Positions 1 through 12,500 of a stretch of 64,000 bases of DNA are shown here, piece by piece; position 1 is the stretch's first letter; every line of letters begins with the position of its first letter. This stretch comes from Apoda limacodes (taxonomy: Eukaryota > Arthropoda > Insecta > Lepidoptera > Limacodidae), in the NCBI GenBank assembly GCA_946406115.1, contig OX291544.1:9548001-9612000 (forward strand), in the 5' to 3' direction. Below the pieces are notes generated by a model. That model ran no database searches. It saw only the letters and a list, made by a program, of their open reading frames with translations, and had not been told where the DNA came from. A program made the position numbers and the translations under genes.

Positions 1-367
1 CATAAAAAGAAACCGTTACCTTTAGTCAAAAGCAATAATCTAAGAATTTTACAAGCTTGCTTAAACAAAAAAATTTAAGTTCCCAGCGTGTTTTCAAAGA
101 AGCGATTTTTCTAACAAAAGCTAATTAAAAAAAAACCTTTATTTTAAAATGTATTAATGGACTCATATTAACACGCTACGTTCATAACGTGATTTTTTTT
201 TATATTTCTATAACAAGACCCTGAAGGTGCTTCAATAAACATAATTTAAAAACGTAGTGGAGCGTTTTATTATTTCCACGCGGAGCTAGGAATACAAACC
301 CGCCGCTGAAAGTATATTTTCGTATAGTAAGTAAAACTGCTTGACAATGTAATGTTGCTGTACTCAC
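1..367. other. spg intron, left edge
   Basis: AT-rich intron sequence after exon g. No exon, repeat or RNA gene recognised. Confidence 0.6.
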
Positions 368-527
368 ATGAACAGTGCCTGAACTCGATCCTAACGTGCG
401 CGTTTGTGAACGTCTCTATCGGCACCGTAAGTCTGAGCTGCTCGCCCCACGCCGGACTGTTGTTGTGATACAGCACCAACGACTCGTATCCCGTGGAACC
501 ATTACCACTTGACCCCCACACGCATTC
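368..527 (-). CDS. spg: spg-like exon g (DHR-1 continued)
   Basis: The acceptor CTACTATCAG is followed by 53 codons plus one base: [52 protein letters not shown]. This is the middle of DHR-1 and the part that best separates DOCK3/4 from DOCK1/2/5. The donor is T|GTGAGT. The next exon was not found in positions 1-367 and must lie beyond the window edge. Confidence 0.93.
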
Positions 528-3500
528 CTGATAGTAGAAATAAATACGTATCTATACCGTAAAAACCCTAACATAAAACCATAAACGATCTTCTGGGACC
601 GTTTCTATAGTAACAAGAAACATAGCACGGCTGTTTTATGTATTTTAAGTACGCGATTTAACTATTCGAGAATATAAATCGGCTAAAGTACAATGTACTT
701 ATGTTTTTTATCACTACTATAAGGGCGCAGGCATCTCATTAGAAAGAGGAGGTTTAGGCCATATTCGACAGCGCTGACCCAGTACGGGATGGTTAACGCT
801 TTCGAGGTAGTGTAGTGTAGTGTAAAAATAGAAAAAAAAGGTCAGATTTTTCAAGCCACTTATTTCATCTTTGACTTAACTTAAAGACTTTCATAAGGCA
901 ATAACAGCCAGGACCGTTTTACCGACCTATTGACATGCCCTCTGAAGAACGGAGCAGTTAAGAAAAATGTACCACAACCAAGATACCCATCCAATGGCTG
1001 ATCACGCTCGACGTTGCTTAACTTTGCATATTATTTTTAATAGACAGGTGGAATATTACTGGATCAAGTTCTAGACTAAATAATTAGCAAAATTTACTTA
1101 CATCAATGACTTCACCGGTGTTGTCATGGACGGTAACAGTGGCTAGCACATTTTTAGCTGTGCTCTTTCCTCCTCTTTCAAACTCGGCTCGTTCTAGAGT
1201 GAGATAGAGATCGTTCCGCACGTCTCCCGGCATGATGACGTCAGGAAAGCCTCTTTTCGCAGTCACCGTGGCTCCTGACGTAACAGCTTCTGCAACGCTG
1301 CCCGCAGTGGTGAGTAGCCTGAGGGCAACCACTATTCCTGGAAAACATATATGCAGAGACTATGTTTGATTAAATCTTGTACATTTATACATATAAAAAC
1401 GTTATGGCTGCATAAATGTGCCATTTTGTCATTCTAAAAGGTATGCCAACTTTTGTCATTCTAATTTAATTTTTTTATTGGAATTTTATGACCTAGTTGT
1501 TATAGTAACTAAGACCTTGAGGCCAAATCTTTATTTTGGTCTAATTTTACACGCATGTCACATCTGCTATACTTTTATTATATAAATAAAATGAACAGAT
1601 AACTCTCGAAAAAAAAAGAATTACTTTTTAATTGGCTGTTTTCAAGGTATGTGTTGTGGAATTTGATTTGATTCCCTAACCAAGGTATTATAACCAAAAA
1701 TATAGCTTTAAATAATGTAATGAACATTAATTATTCATATTACGGTTTTTCAGCTCAGAAAAGGTTTAGCCAAAATATAGTTTTCAAGCATTTTATATTT
1801 TCAAAGAAACCAATCAAATTGTTGGAAACAAACACCAAAACGTTTTATTAACTCCCATATTCAATACACGTAATAAATAAAATGTATACCAAAGATCGAG
1901 AAGAAAAAGTGTTGGTAGAGCAAAAAACGGCAAATAGAACTAAGTAAAAAAGTAAGCAAATCATAGGAATTGACAAAATATTTATCCTGATACAATCACA
2001 ATATACTATAACATATAGTAAATCCAAACACACTTTAGCCTAGCTCAGTAGTGTGCTAACACCAGCATGAAATTAATTTCTCACCATAATTAGGTTGTCC
2101 TGGCAGAACATTGCATTTATTTGTTTGCTTCCGTATAAGCATATCGTGCAGTTGATGAAAGTCTTTTTCTTCACTTTGGTATACCTGGAAATCAAGAAAT
2201 ATAAAGCTGATTTTATTCGAGAAACAACAGCAAACTTTTAAAATCCAAGTAGCATGTGCAATCTAAAGAAATAACTTCATGATTTAGTAATATGTACTCA
2301 GATGGTTTCATATCATGTCATAAACAAAAGTGCAGAAATGAATACACGTAATTTTTGATAATATAAGGGATGAAAATAAGATGCTGTGTGAAACCCATCA
2401 ATCAGATACCCACGCATAATGTTGACAAGTACTTAGTACCAAGCTTTGCTCGTTTTTTTTAACAACGCCATCTATTGTCAAGTAACTTCAGAGTTGCAGT
2501 GTCGGTAAAAATAATAATATTACTACTCGCCAATAGATGTCAGGAAGTCATATTTTTAGTTAATCATTGCCTGGAAACACGGATAAAACGAAGTTTTCTA
2601 AGAATGAAACCTAGCTAGATCGATTTTTTACCCCCGAAACCCGCAGCACACTAAATTTCATGAATATCGTTGGAGCGGTTCCGAGATTCAGATTATATAT
2701 AAATATATATACAAGAATTGCTCGTTTAAAGGTATTTACTACTAGTAAATGAGCTAAAACTTTGCAGAGAAATATCAGGTCCTGCATAAATTTATAAACT
2801 GGAAGAAAACTTTTGTGCAACAAATACCTACTTAAACCATACACTTCCCGCTCCGGGTATGCAACTATATGTTGTGTTGCAACATTTGGCACAGAAATAG
2901 CTTACTTAGGTCACAGAGAAAAATCTCTATATTTTGGTTCGTCTGACGGAATCAATCAAGATTTGAACTACTACAATGTCAACCGAAATAAACTTGGAAA
3001 AAAAAACATTATCTGAAAAAAAAATTTCATCCGAAACTTAAAAGCCGTATCCGAAAGTTTCCTATGTGACGTAAGGACTTACAAAGAAAAAAAAACATGT
3101 AACATGGTAAAGACTCTTAAGTACCAAATAAAGAATGATATTTCAAAACATCATCTCTTTATGGGGGGAAAAATACGACGCCGGCAATAATACGACGGGA
3201 CAAGTGAGATCACGCGTATAAGACCGCGAGGAACCAACTAGTTTACACATTTAAAAACAAGGATTGTTCGCTTAAAAGGATAATTATTTAAGTTTATCAA
3301 GTCACAACATACCTTAAATGTGAATTCTTTTTCAGCAGGATGATGACCGGGCTGTCTGAGAAACTCAGTGAGTGGCAAGACTCCTGCGCCGAGCGGTCTC
3401 CTCGCCACGGGACCTCTTCTCTCTCCTGTCCCACTCCCACCACTACCGACCCCTGTCCACCGTCCCACTCTAATAACCCACGCCACCAACCACAACTCTC

Positions 3501-6500
3501 GAGAAAGATCTGTTGTTGACAGGTCCTAAAAGTGTAAATACTGTGTTAGTTTATGTTGATAAGAGGCCGAAAACTAAGTTGTCCAAATCAAAAAATGCAA
3601 CAGAAGAAATTGAGTCCATTCCTTCCTTCCTTATTAAATTTCTTTTTCATTCGATTAGCAGGAATATTCCATACTTAAAAAAATATATAAATTAGCAATT
3701 TTTTTATTATAGGTGCTTTGTTGCATAAGGGTCTGTTTAATTACGTAAGGATTCCCAAGAGATAACGAAACATCTATGTGTCCTGGGTTAGGGAAGGGAG
3801 AGGGGAGTATTGAAAATAGCCGAAAAATTCTTACGTTATTAATGAATGGCCCCAAGCTATCCAATAAACTTATTCAATATCTTGCTCAAAAAATGTAACC
3901 AACACTTACATTAAGTAACATTTAATTTATCCATACAATTCACTTATGACCGTGGTCTGTGGTGGTGGCTGGTGAACTTTAATTCTAGGCGAATAGAGTC
4001 CTGTTTTAAACGATGTGTCCCTAAATACTTTGATCAAACTTCTATTATATTCGACCAAAAGTTCCTGGATCGCACAATTAGGCTGCAGCTGTACTTTCGA
4101 GATGGCCCTACCAGCAGCATAGTCCAAGTTCTTTTTTACCTGACTAAGGCAGTTAAACCTAATAGGAATATCCAAAATACTTACAGCAAATAGGGTGCTG
4201 TTAGCATGTAGTTTATCAACGTAGTTCGAAAACCCGTCCCTCGATATTTTAACTCTGAACCTCTCCGACAATGGTTGCCCTCGCCTCGCATCATGAAGCC
4301 AAAGTAACAATTCAGCCTCATCCCCACCAGCAGTATGCCCAAAGTCTCTCATACTGCATAAGAGGTGATGTGATTGCACTGTACTAATAGTGGTTGTGGT
4401 GCCGTTAGTAAGGGAACCAGAGTTGAAACTGCTGCCTGAACCACCAGCTCGACGGAGCGTACCTCGCCACTGTAAAAAGACAAGTTGAGGTAATTACAAC
4501 TGAAACCATCCAACGAGTATTTTAAGTTATGGTAGTTTCATTTCTGACGAAACTTTAAACACATCTATTATAACGTCGTATCACTTTTAGTTAGTTGATC
4601 GAAGTTTATAACTCATTTTTCATCACACTTACTCGTAAACAGTGTCATTACATGCAGGCAAAGCAGATGCTAGGAACTGATTTAATTCCGCGGGCTTTGT
4701 TTTTGTAAATTTTAATTTGCTTAAGCAAACAGCGCGTTCATAAAACCTACGGGCGATTATGACGCCTCTATTCTATCAAGTACACTTAAAAGGCCGGTTT
4801 TAAATATGAACTACGCGCATACAAGCGAGCTTAATTGAGAACGAGTTTTAACTTCAGCCAAAACTTTTCAATTCATAAGCAAGTTTGTAACCGTAAATTT
4901 CCCACGAAATATGATTTTATTAAAATAAAAATAGACACAGTAATAGATAAACTATAAGGGTTAACATGTTTTCTATTTTGATTTCAGAAATGAAGGGAAA
5001 ATACTCTAAATTCTTTTTTTTTCTTTTGCTTTTACTCCAATCGTAACCATATTACTAGGTACTATATATTTCTGATCAAAACGCTGTTAAAATATATTTC
5101 CTTTCTCTAAGAGAAATAAGATACTCAAGGTTGTTGGCGACTGGATAAGCCTTAAGCTACTGTTTCATGCTACAGGAATCAAGATCAATAGAGGTAATAA
5201 CAGTATTATACGATACTTTCTAGATACATACAATGGCCATTTATTAGATCCGGTAATCAAGAGTACTGCTAATAGAGGGTTGTGCAGGGTCATTATGTAT
5301 ACACGACTAAAAAGTCTGTTATCAAACCGACTTTAACGACGGAAAAAGACTAAATGATCTATTGCTATCAGGGACAGCTCGGTTTAAATAAATTTAGAAC
5401 AAAAACATTGATGTTGGTTATTTGCAAACACAAACGATTAACCTACCTCAGACAACGGCCTAAACCACTATAAACAAATTTAATAGTCTAGGTATTCCTA
5501 CATAAGTTTTTTGGTATTCTCGTAATAAAATCGGAGTTTCTCAGACACAATGGTAAATATTACAAACCGAACGACTATTGTTCCACAGATGCACCTTGAT
5601 CAAAAATAAAGCAAAATAATTGCTTCGTGAGTGTACACGACTTAAAGCATGATATGCATTGTCAACTTAAGGTTTGCTAAATTAACTTTTAATGTGGTTT
5701 GTAACTAATGTAGATGATGGGTAAATATTTTTTCTTACATTTACTCGTAAACAATGTCATTACGTTCAGGCAATAGAGTACTATTAAAGAGTCTTGACAG
5801 AATAGACGGAACGTCGTAACGTAATTACTACCCGTGAGTTCTATGAACCTTACGTTGAGAAAAGTAAAATTGACAAAGAAAAAGCCCGAGGGACTAATCA
5901 AGGTCTTAGACCTAGATCACTACTGTATTGAAGGCTTCCATAAACTAATAAAGAGTTGAGTTTAGTAAATTGCCAGACGCCCTACCCCATTACCTCGTCT
6001 GCGTCCGCCGTGAGTGGTGGTGAGATCAGTGTTGCCATCAATTACACCGAAATTCCAAACTAGGCTTTAAAATGATTGGCTTAACTTACCTATGCAATGG
6101 ACTAAGCCATAACACATTAGGCACGACTATGACAATCTGTGACTGTGGCTTAACTTACCTATGCAATGGACTAAGCCATAACACATTAGGCACGACTGTG
6201 ACAATGTTTATTTTAGATTTGATAAACCCACACTAATGTAATTGTAAAAAAAAAAATCATTTTGTAATTTACGATTTTGGAAGCGGCAATTTCCCTCAGT
6301 GCCCTCTATCTGGATCCGCCCTTGGGTCAGGGAGATCCGGTATAACGGCTAACCGGTAGCCACCCATAGGTTAAGCTATTTCCAAACATCCTTCCAATTG
6401 TAGACCTCCGAACCTCTTTAAAAATCCTATGAGTAGTATATAGGCTAGATAAACTGGGCTACTACGACAGAGGGTGACAATCATCCGTGCCAGCAATCGC

Positions 6501-9500
6501 GTATTACTTTAACCTTAGTTTGGAGGATCTAGCACCATCATAGCACTACATTTGTTTTGTTCCCAAATTGTCTGTCTACGTAGTGAATCTTCAATCTAAA
6601 AGGGTCTCCAACAAGTGCAAGGCTGCGCTAAGGTTGCGAATGGCACAATCTTTTTTTCTCCCATTTATTTACTAAATTAAACAAAACTTTTAGGCTACGG
6701 TAGACGCTAGATTACGTAAATTTTTATTTATGTACAAACTTTGTAGCACTTTGAAGGATTGAAAATAAGAAAGGTTTCTAAGCTCATTTTTGTCTATTGC
6801 ATTACCTTATTGAGTAATTTTCGTTTATTGTATTTAATGCTAAAAGAAACAGGAAATGACCATTGTTCCAACGCTTGTGCAAACATTTAAAACGTGTAGT
6901 ATGTGTATGTATTACATTAGTTATTATGAGCGTTTGCCATTTTTTTGTTATCTGGTGCATTGATTACATTTAAGCAATAAGTCAAAAAATGTGCCTAAAA
7001 TCGAAAAACCGTTAAATTTTATGCAAAAGAAACGAAATGTCATGGCCTCATGTTATGGCGGTAACTACTTCGAATTATGTGACCAATACATCAGTACAGT
7101 AATGTACGTGACATTGTCTAATGATTTATAAATATAGCCTCATTTATTCCTTAATAAAAAATAAATAAATATCAATTTTCTTCAATGCTTTATATTAGAA
7201 ATGCACATCGCTTATATAACAGATATTTCTGGCTTGTATCGCTCTCTTAAAACATTATTTTAAAAGACTTATGTTTTAAGTAGGTATTAAAAAGGTGGCT
7301 ACAAATCTTAATTTCTTGGTATATTATGTACGTTAATAGTCAGTGTTATCCAACATATTTAAAAAATAACAATTTATTTATTCGCAAGTTTTAGTTTTCA
7401 TAAAATACTTAGTAAATGTGGTAAAATACTAGTACAATTTATATTACAACATATGTCACGCGCAACATTTCAGAACACTAGCTTAACGACTTACGATTTA
7501 CATTTCTGTAAAAGGCTAGACACGTTTATAAATGGAGCGAGTTGAACAAGCATTCGACAGCGAATAAGGACATTTAACTTATCAGTATATACCAAGTAGA
7601 AAAGTGTGTTAGTCTAACTGCATATTTACACTGGATGTGAGTTTTAATTACTATCTCGTCTATATTAAACGAAATAATTGTAGATACTTCCGCTAGTGTC
7701 CTGCTTCTACTGAACTTTTCTCATAAGACGGTAATTGAATAGCCAATTCACAATAGTGAATGCCTTTGATCAAAATAAACTAAGTTTTAAATATAATACT
7801 GTACCGTTATCTTACTAATGTTAGAGGTATAAACAAAATAGCAGTTTGTGTGTTTTGAAACTCAATTAGGTATAGGTATTTCATCCAAGAAAGGAGAAGT
7901 TCCTTTCCTGGATGAAAGGTAAGGTCATAAGAGTACACCACACCGTCGGACGTGTACCCCTTTGGGAAACATTATGACTAAACTAAATATACATTTCTGA
8001 CAAGCACGTTTAAAAACTAAATCAAACCGGTGAAGAGTTTCTTGCTGTACTGTAGATAAGTGTAGTTACTTTACCAGCGCTGGTGCGCAACAATGATGCT
8101 AGCTAGAGTTTATAGTTCTTAGGTATAATAGACGTAGTTGCATATCTAGGTAGATAGTGTCATATTGGTTTGTTCATAAATATATATAATAATATAAATA
8201 TATAAAATAAATTTATTGTGTTGGTTTAAATGCGTTCGCGCATTGTTAATCCGATTGCAATAAAAGTTTGAGTGAGTCGTTGCGTACACGCCAAGGAAGA
8301 TTACTGAATTTGTACAACCATTTACTATTGGTTTGTTTTTTTGAACTAACTATACAGTTGGCCGATGCAGCCATTTCTCCCCCCGTTACGCGGTTGCGGT
8401 TGCTATTGCGATTGAGTGGTGGCCTTATAAGTTATTGATACATAATTAAAATATCAGCTTTCACTCGATTTGTTATACTTAATTACTAGTGATTAGAAAA
8501 AATTCTTTTAAAATTGTTAATAATACGGTATGTATTATACTTAAATGAACCGTGCAATAATAGTTACAGTAATTAATAAATTGAATTAAATTAAATAATT
8601 TGTTAGATTCCAATAATCCAGTTAAAAAAAATTATATAATTATTATTAATGTGCTTTTCTTTCTGTATCCTCCACGCATTCCTGAACCATTCATTCGATT
8701 AACTTTGGTTATTATGTACACAAAATTAGTACAAACAACAATTGGCGCACAATTAGATTTAACAAATGAATGTTTACTAGCACTTCCTGTGGTTTAGGTG
8801 ACAATTAATAGGGGAGAGGGAGCAGTGGGGTTAAGAAGCGACAGCTTAACTTTTCCAGCAGAAGTTGTTCTTTGTGTTCCGTTTATTGTTGACAGCAAAA
8901 AGGATAACACAAAAAACCTTCTGCATTAAAAAAAACCCACCACAATAAGGAACAGAAGTAGCACAGTATATCGAGTAAATGCTCTTTCTCGCTGTGATTT
9001 ATTACATCTGCACGGATGCTTAGATGACAGAAGGAACGACAGCGGTGTGTGACACAGTGTGACAGATTAAGACGAATCTACCGCTATCCCGCTACCTTGG
9101 CCGGACATGAGGTTAGAAAGAGAACTTACTCCATATACTCTGGTAGGAGGTTAGGTCCTTATTGACAACACTTAGATTTGCCAACTTTCATGGTGATCGG
9201 TTCTCTCAGAGTATATCAATTTCAGAGATACCGACATCCATTTTGCATACAGATGCCAATTCCGTAAACTTATAACAAAACGTTTATTATGCGAGATCAT
9301 AATCTTACCGCGGCAGCTCTCTCTGCACTTTCCACATGCACTCTGTAAAGTTCCACCAGGCTCATGTCCTCAGGGTCCACAGCTTCGGCACCCCGTCTAG
9401 GCACCAGCTCTAAGCCAAGTTTTCTATAACAATATAAGGGTAACAAATTATAAGGGAAACAGCCTTTTTTCGCGGTTTCAGAAATTTGTTCATCATCTTG

Positions 9501-12500
9501 GGATTCCTACTAATGAACTGTCATAAAAAGTATTTAGGGTTATTTTCAGTAGCTCCAGATACCCCTGGGCAAAAAATTAAATTACCCGTTGCGACGTGAA
9601 AAAAGAGTGCCCTACGGTATCGTATCAACCGTGGAAAAATCGGAAGGTAACTTTCTGATCGGGACATAAAGTGATTGATGATTTTACAACCCTCGAGCTT
9701 AAGGTCACTCTGATCCCCGCAAGGTTGCTCTGTTAGTGTAGGAGTAGTGCTTTGCGGTATAACCAAGTATTTTCTGTAGGTACTACTACGTCTCTACTGA
9801 TATCCTAGTGCCATAAATCAGGGTCCTCGTTGTTCCGTTTTAACGTGCAAAACATATATTCCCGTGGGAACCATCGATCAGAATAAAAGTATTAGTATTA
9901 ACAGAACAGAATATTAGCATTAATTTTTATACTTTTTAGTTCATTCGACTGTCTGCGCCAAAACTCAGGTCTAGTGATGTTCGATGTAACAGAAGCACCG
10001 ACAATGACGGTGCTTAAGAATTGTTATTAGAAGACAAACTTAGGTTTCATTCCTTTAGCGTGCATCCGAGACTTAAATATTGAAATTTCGAACTAAACCT
10101 TATTTGAATCAAAATGAATATAGACCATATTACTTAGCGTAGCTTTCTTTGAAGTAGGTACCTATAGATTAATAAAAATAAAATATGTTTTATTTATTAC
10201 GCATTGGAATTCGTTTTTCCAGACCATCGCATTAGGTCTATATTATAACTTAATCGTGTTTTAATCCAAGACCATCCGCTGCAGTGCGCGTAGGCATTGA
10301 ATGTTACACAATAAATAAGTGTGTGGCAATAGAAATGAGATGGTGTTGGATTTAAAAACAATTATGATTGCCATTGTAGTAACAAAAAAGCCCAGGTTGT
10401 TTGCATCGTATTCTTTTCGTCAATTATCAAACGCGATAGATTTTCAATAAACTTTATTTATATAATAGTGTAATTTTATGTCTCCCATATAAATTTAAAC
10501 TAAGTCCTACGATGAGGCATTGCCACATAATCTTCTAAAATCTCTAGCCGTCGAACAATAATATTGACTTCAATTACCGAGTAGGTTCATTACGTGAGTA
10601 CTTTACGAGTAAATCGAATATCTTACTTAATTTATGTAACCTTAATAGCTGCGAATAGTTTTCAGTTTTTAAAATCGATTTCTCTTTCTTTATTTACTTT
10701 ATTTATTGCAAATTTCAGACTGAAAAAATTAAAAACATGGCTTTTAACATGTTTTAACTAGTAAGGGACTGTATTTGTTTCAAAATATCTGTTTACACTT
10801 CGTTTTAAAAAACCATTGCTATTAATCGTAATATTATTAACATTGTAACGTGACAACTTGTGCCTTTCACTTTTTATGTCTGTCTCTCTCGCTCTTAGGC
10901 GGGCTAACCATGCCGCGTGCCTCTCACTCGCTCTCATTGTGAGCGCATAACGTGAGCGGAGCGTAACGCAGTTTCTTGAAGTGTCACCCGGCAAACCAAT
11001 TTATAAGATGTTGTCACGTCAAAAATAACGACCGAACCTCTCGTTTTTCTATTTTTAATTCATAACTCCTTATCAACTAGTAGCAGGAACATAATTAATT
11101 TCATGAAATATTTAAGTTACAATAAAGCTAGAAAATTACTGTTATAGAATTTTTATATCTTATGTGATATAACTGCAATTAATTATTTTCCACTTTTTAC
11201 ATTAGCTGTTCGCCTATCTATATATACTAGATTTTTCCAGCGGCTCCGCCCGCCTTAAATTCGGTTATCGGCGAGGAACTCCTTAATTAGGAATACTAAT
11301 TTGCCAGCGGCTCCGCACGTCCTAAATTCGGTTATCAGCGACTGTGATTTACTCCTTAATTACACTAATGAAGTAGCATATATGCTATTCCAGGACCTAA
11401 CCTATATGTTTGCTAAGTTTCATCCCGATCCGTCCAGTGGTTGAAGCGTGAAAGATTACCAAACATCCAAACAAACTTTCACATTTATTATTTTAGTAGG
11501 ATAAGAAGATTCTCTTTTACATAAATAAATCGGAAACAAAAATGCATTTTCTAGTTAGAAGGGTTCTGTTGCCACCTCATCATATCAGCTCATATTGGTT
11601 CACTGCTGGATATAAGCCTCCTCTATGGCGCGGCTTTACTCCCGGACCTCTGCCTTCATCATCCGGCCACCACCAGCCACCTTTTCAAGGTCGTCGGTCC
11701 ACAGGTCTGGAGGGCGTCCCACGCTTCGCCTTCCCATACGCGGTCTCCACTCAAGGACACGTCTGCTCCATCGGCCATCGGTTCTCCGACAGACGTGGCC
11801 AGCCCACTGCCACTTTAGCTTGCTAATTCTGCAAGCTACGTCGGTAACTTTGGTTATCTTCCGGACTTCCTCATTTCGGATTCGATCCCTTAGAGACTCC
11901 GGCATAGCTCGCTCCATTGCGCACTGTGCGAAACTTGAACTTGTGGACTGGTCCCTGCTGCTTCTGTTGCCACCTCGTGGCTTTGAAATCCTAATGAATA
12001 CAAAATTATAGTAGCTGAAATAATGCGACATTATCATTAGCTACCAATGCTTACTTTAATACTGAGTGATAGCTGAGTTAGCTGTAATCCCAATAAGTCC
12101 AAGAACAATGCTTGTGGTTTGAATCATACCTCAAAATTTCCAACAACATTAGGTAAACAGGAAAACTGCAACCATATGCTTACCGCTTGGAAAGAATTAC
12201 CTATACGTTTTTTACGTTCAAATTATAAAAAACCACGTGTTAACCCCACAATAAAGTTAGTCATCGATATGCATTATATTCTTACAATTCCCTGTGTTAT
12301 GTACGTCCTCAAAACAATTTGAAATCCTTGATTCAGTTTAGTAACTTGACTCTTGAAGCATATGCGAATTGTATCGAAAAAATCAGAATCTTTAACTCAA
12401 CGCCCCGTTTAGGTGATTATGGAAGGTTTAGAAAATAGCTGGCTATTAAAATATATTCGATATTCTTGTCCGTACCTCCAGCTATCGTGGTGCCAAAAAT

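Larger units (their letters stand above)
4470..9308. other. spg intron b-c (4.8 kb)
   Basis: Long AT-rich intron. It contains a 69-bp tandem duplication (6077-6207), one copy of an unknown dispersed sequence (6690-7250) and a short perfect-looking hairpin (7879-7917). No further exon was recognised, and phase continuity from exon b to c does not require one. Confidence 0.55.

Noticed and set aside
11542..12011. Plus-strand ORFs of 94 and 128 residues
   Set aside because: They are antisense shadows of the RTE-like LINE fragment on the minus strand.
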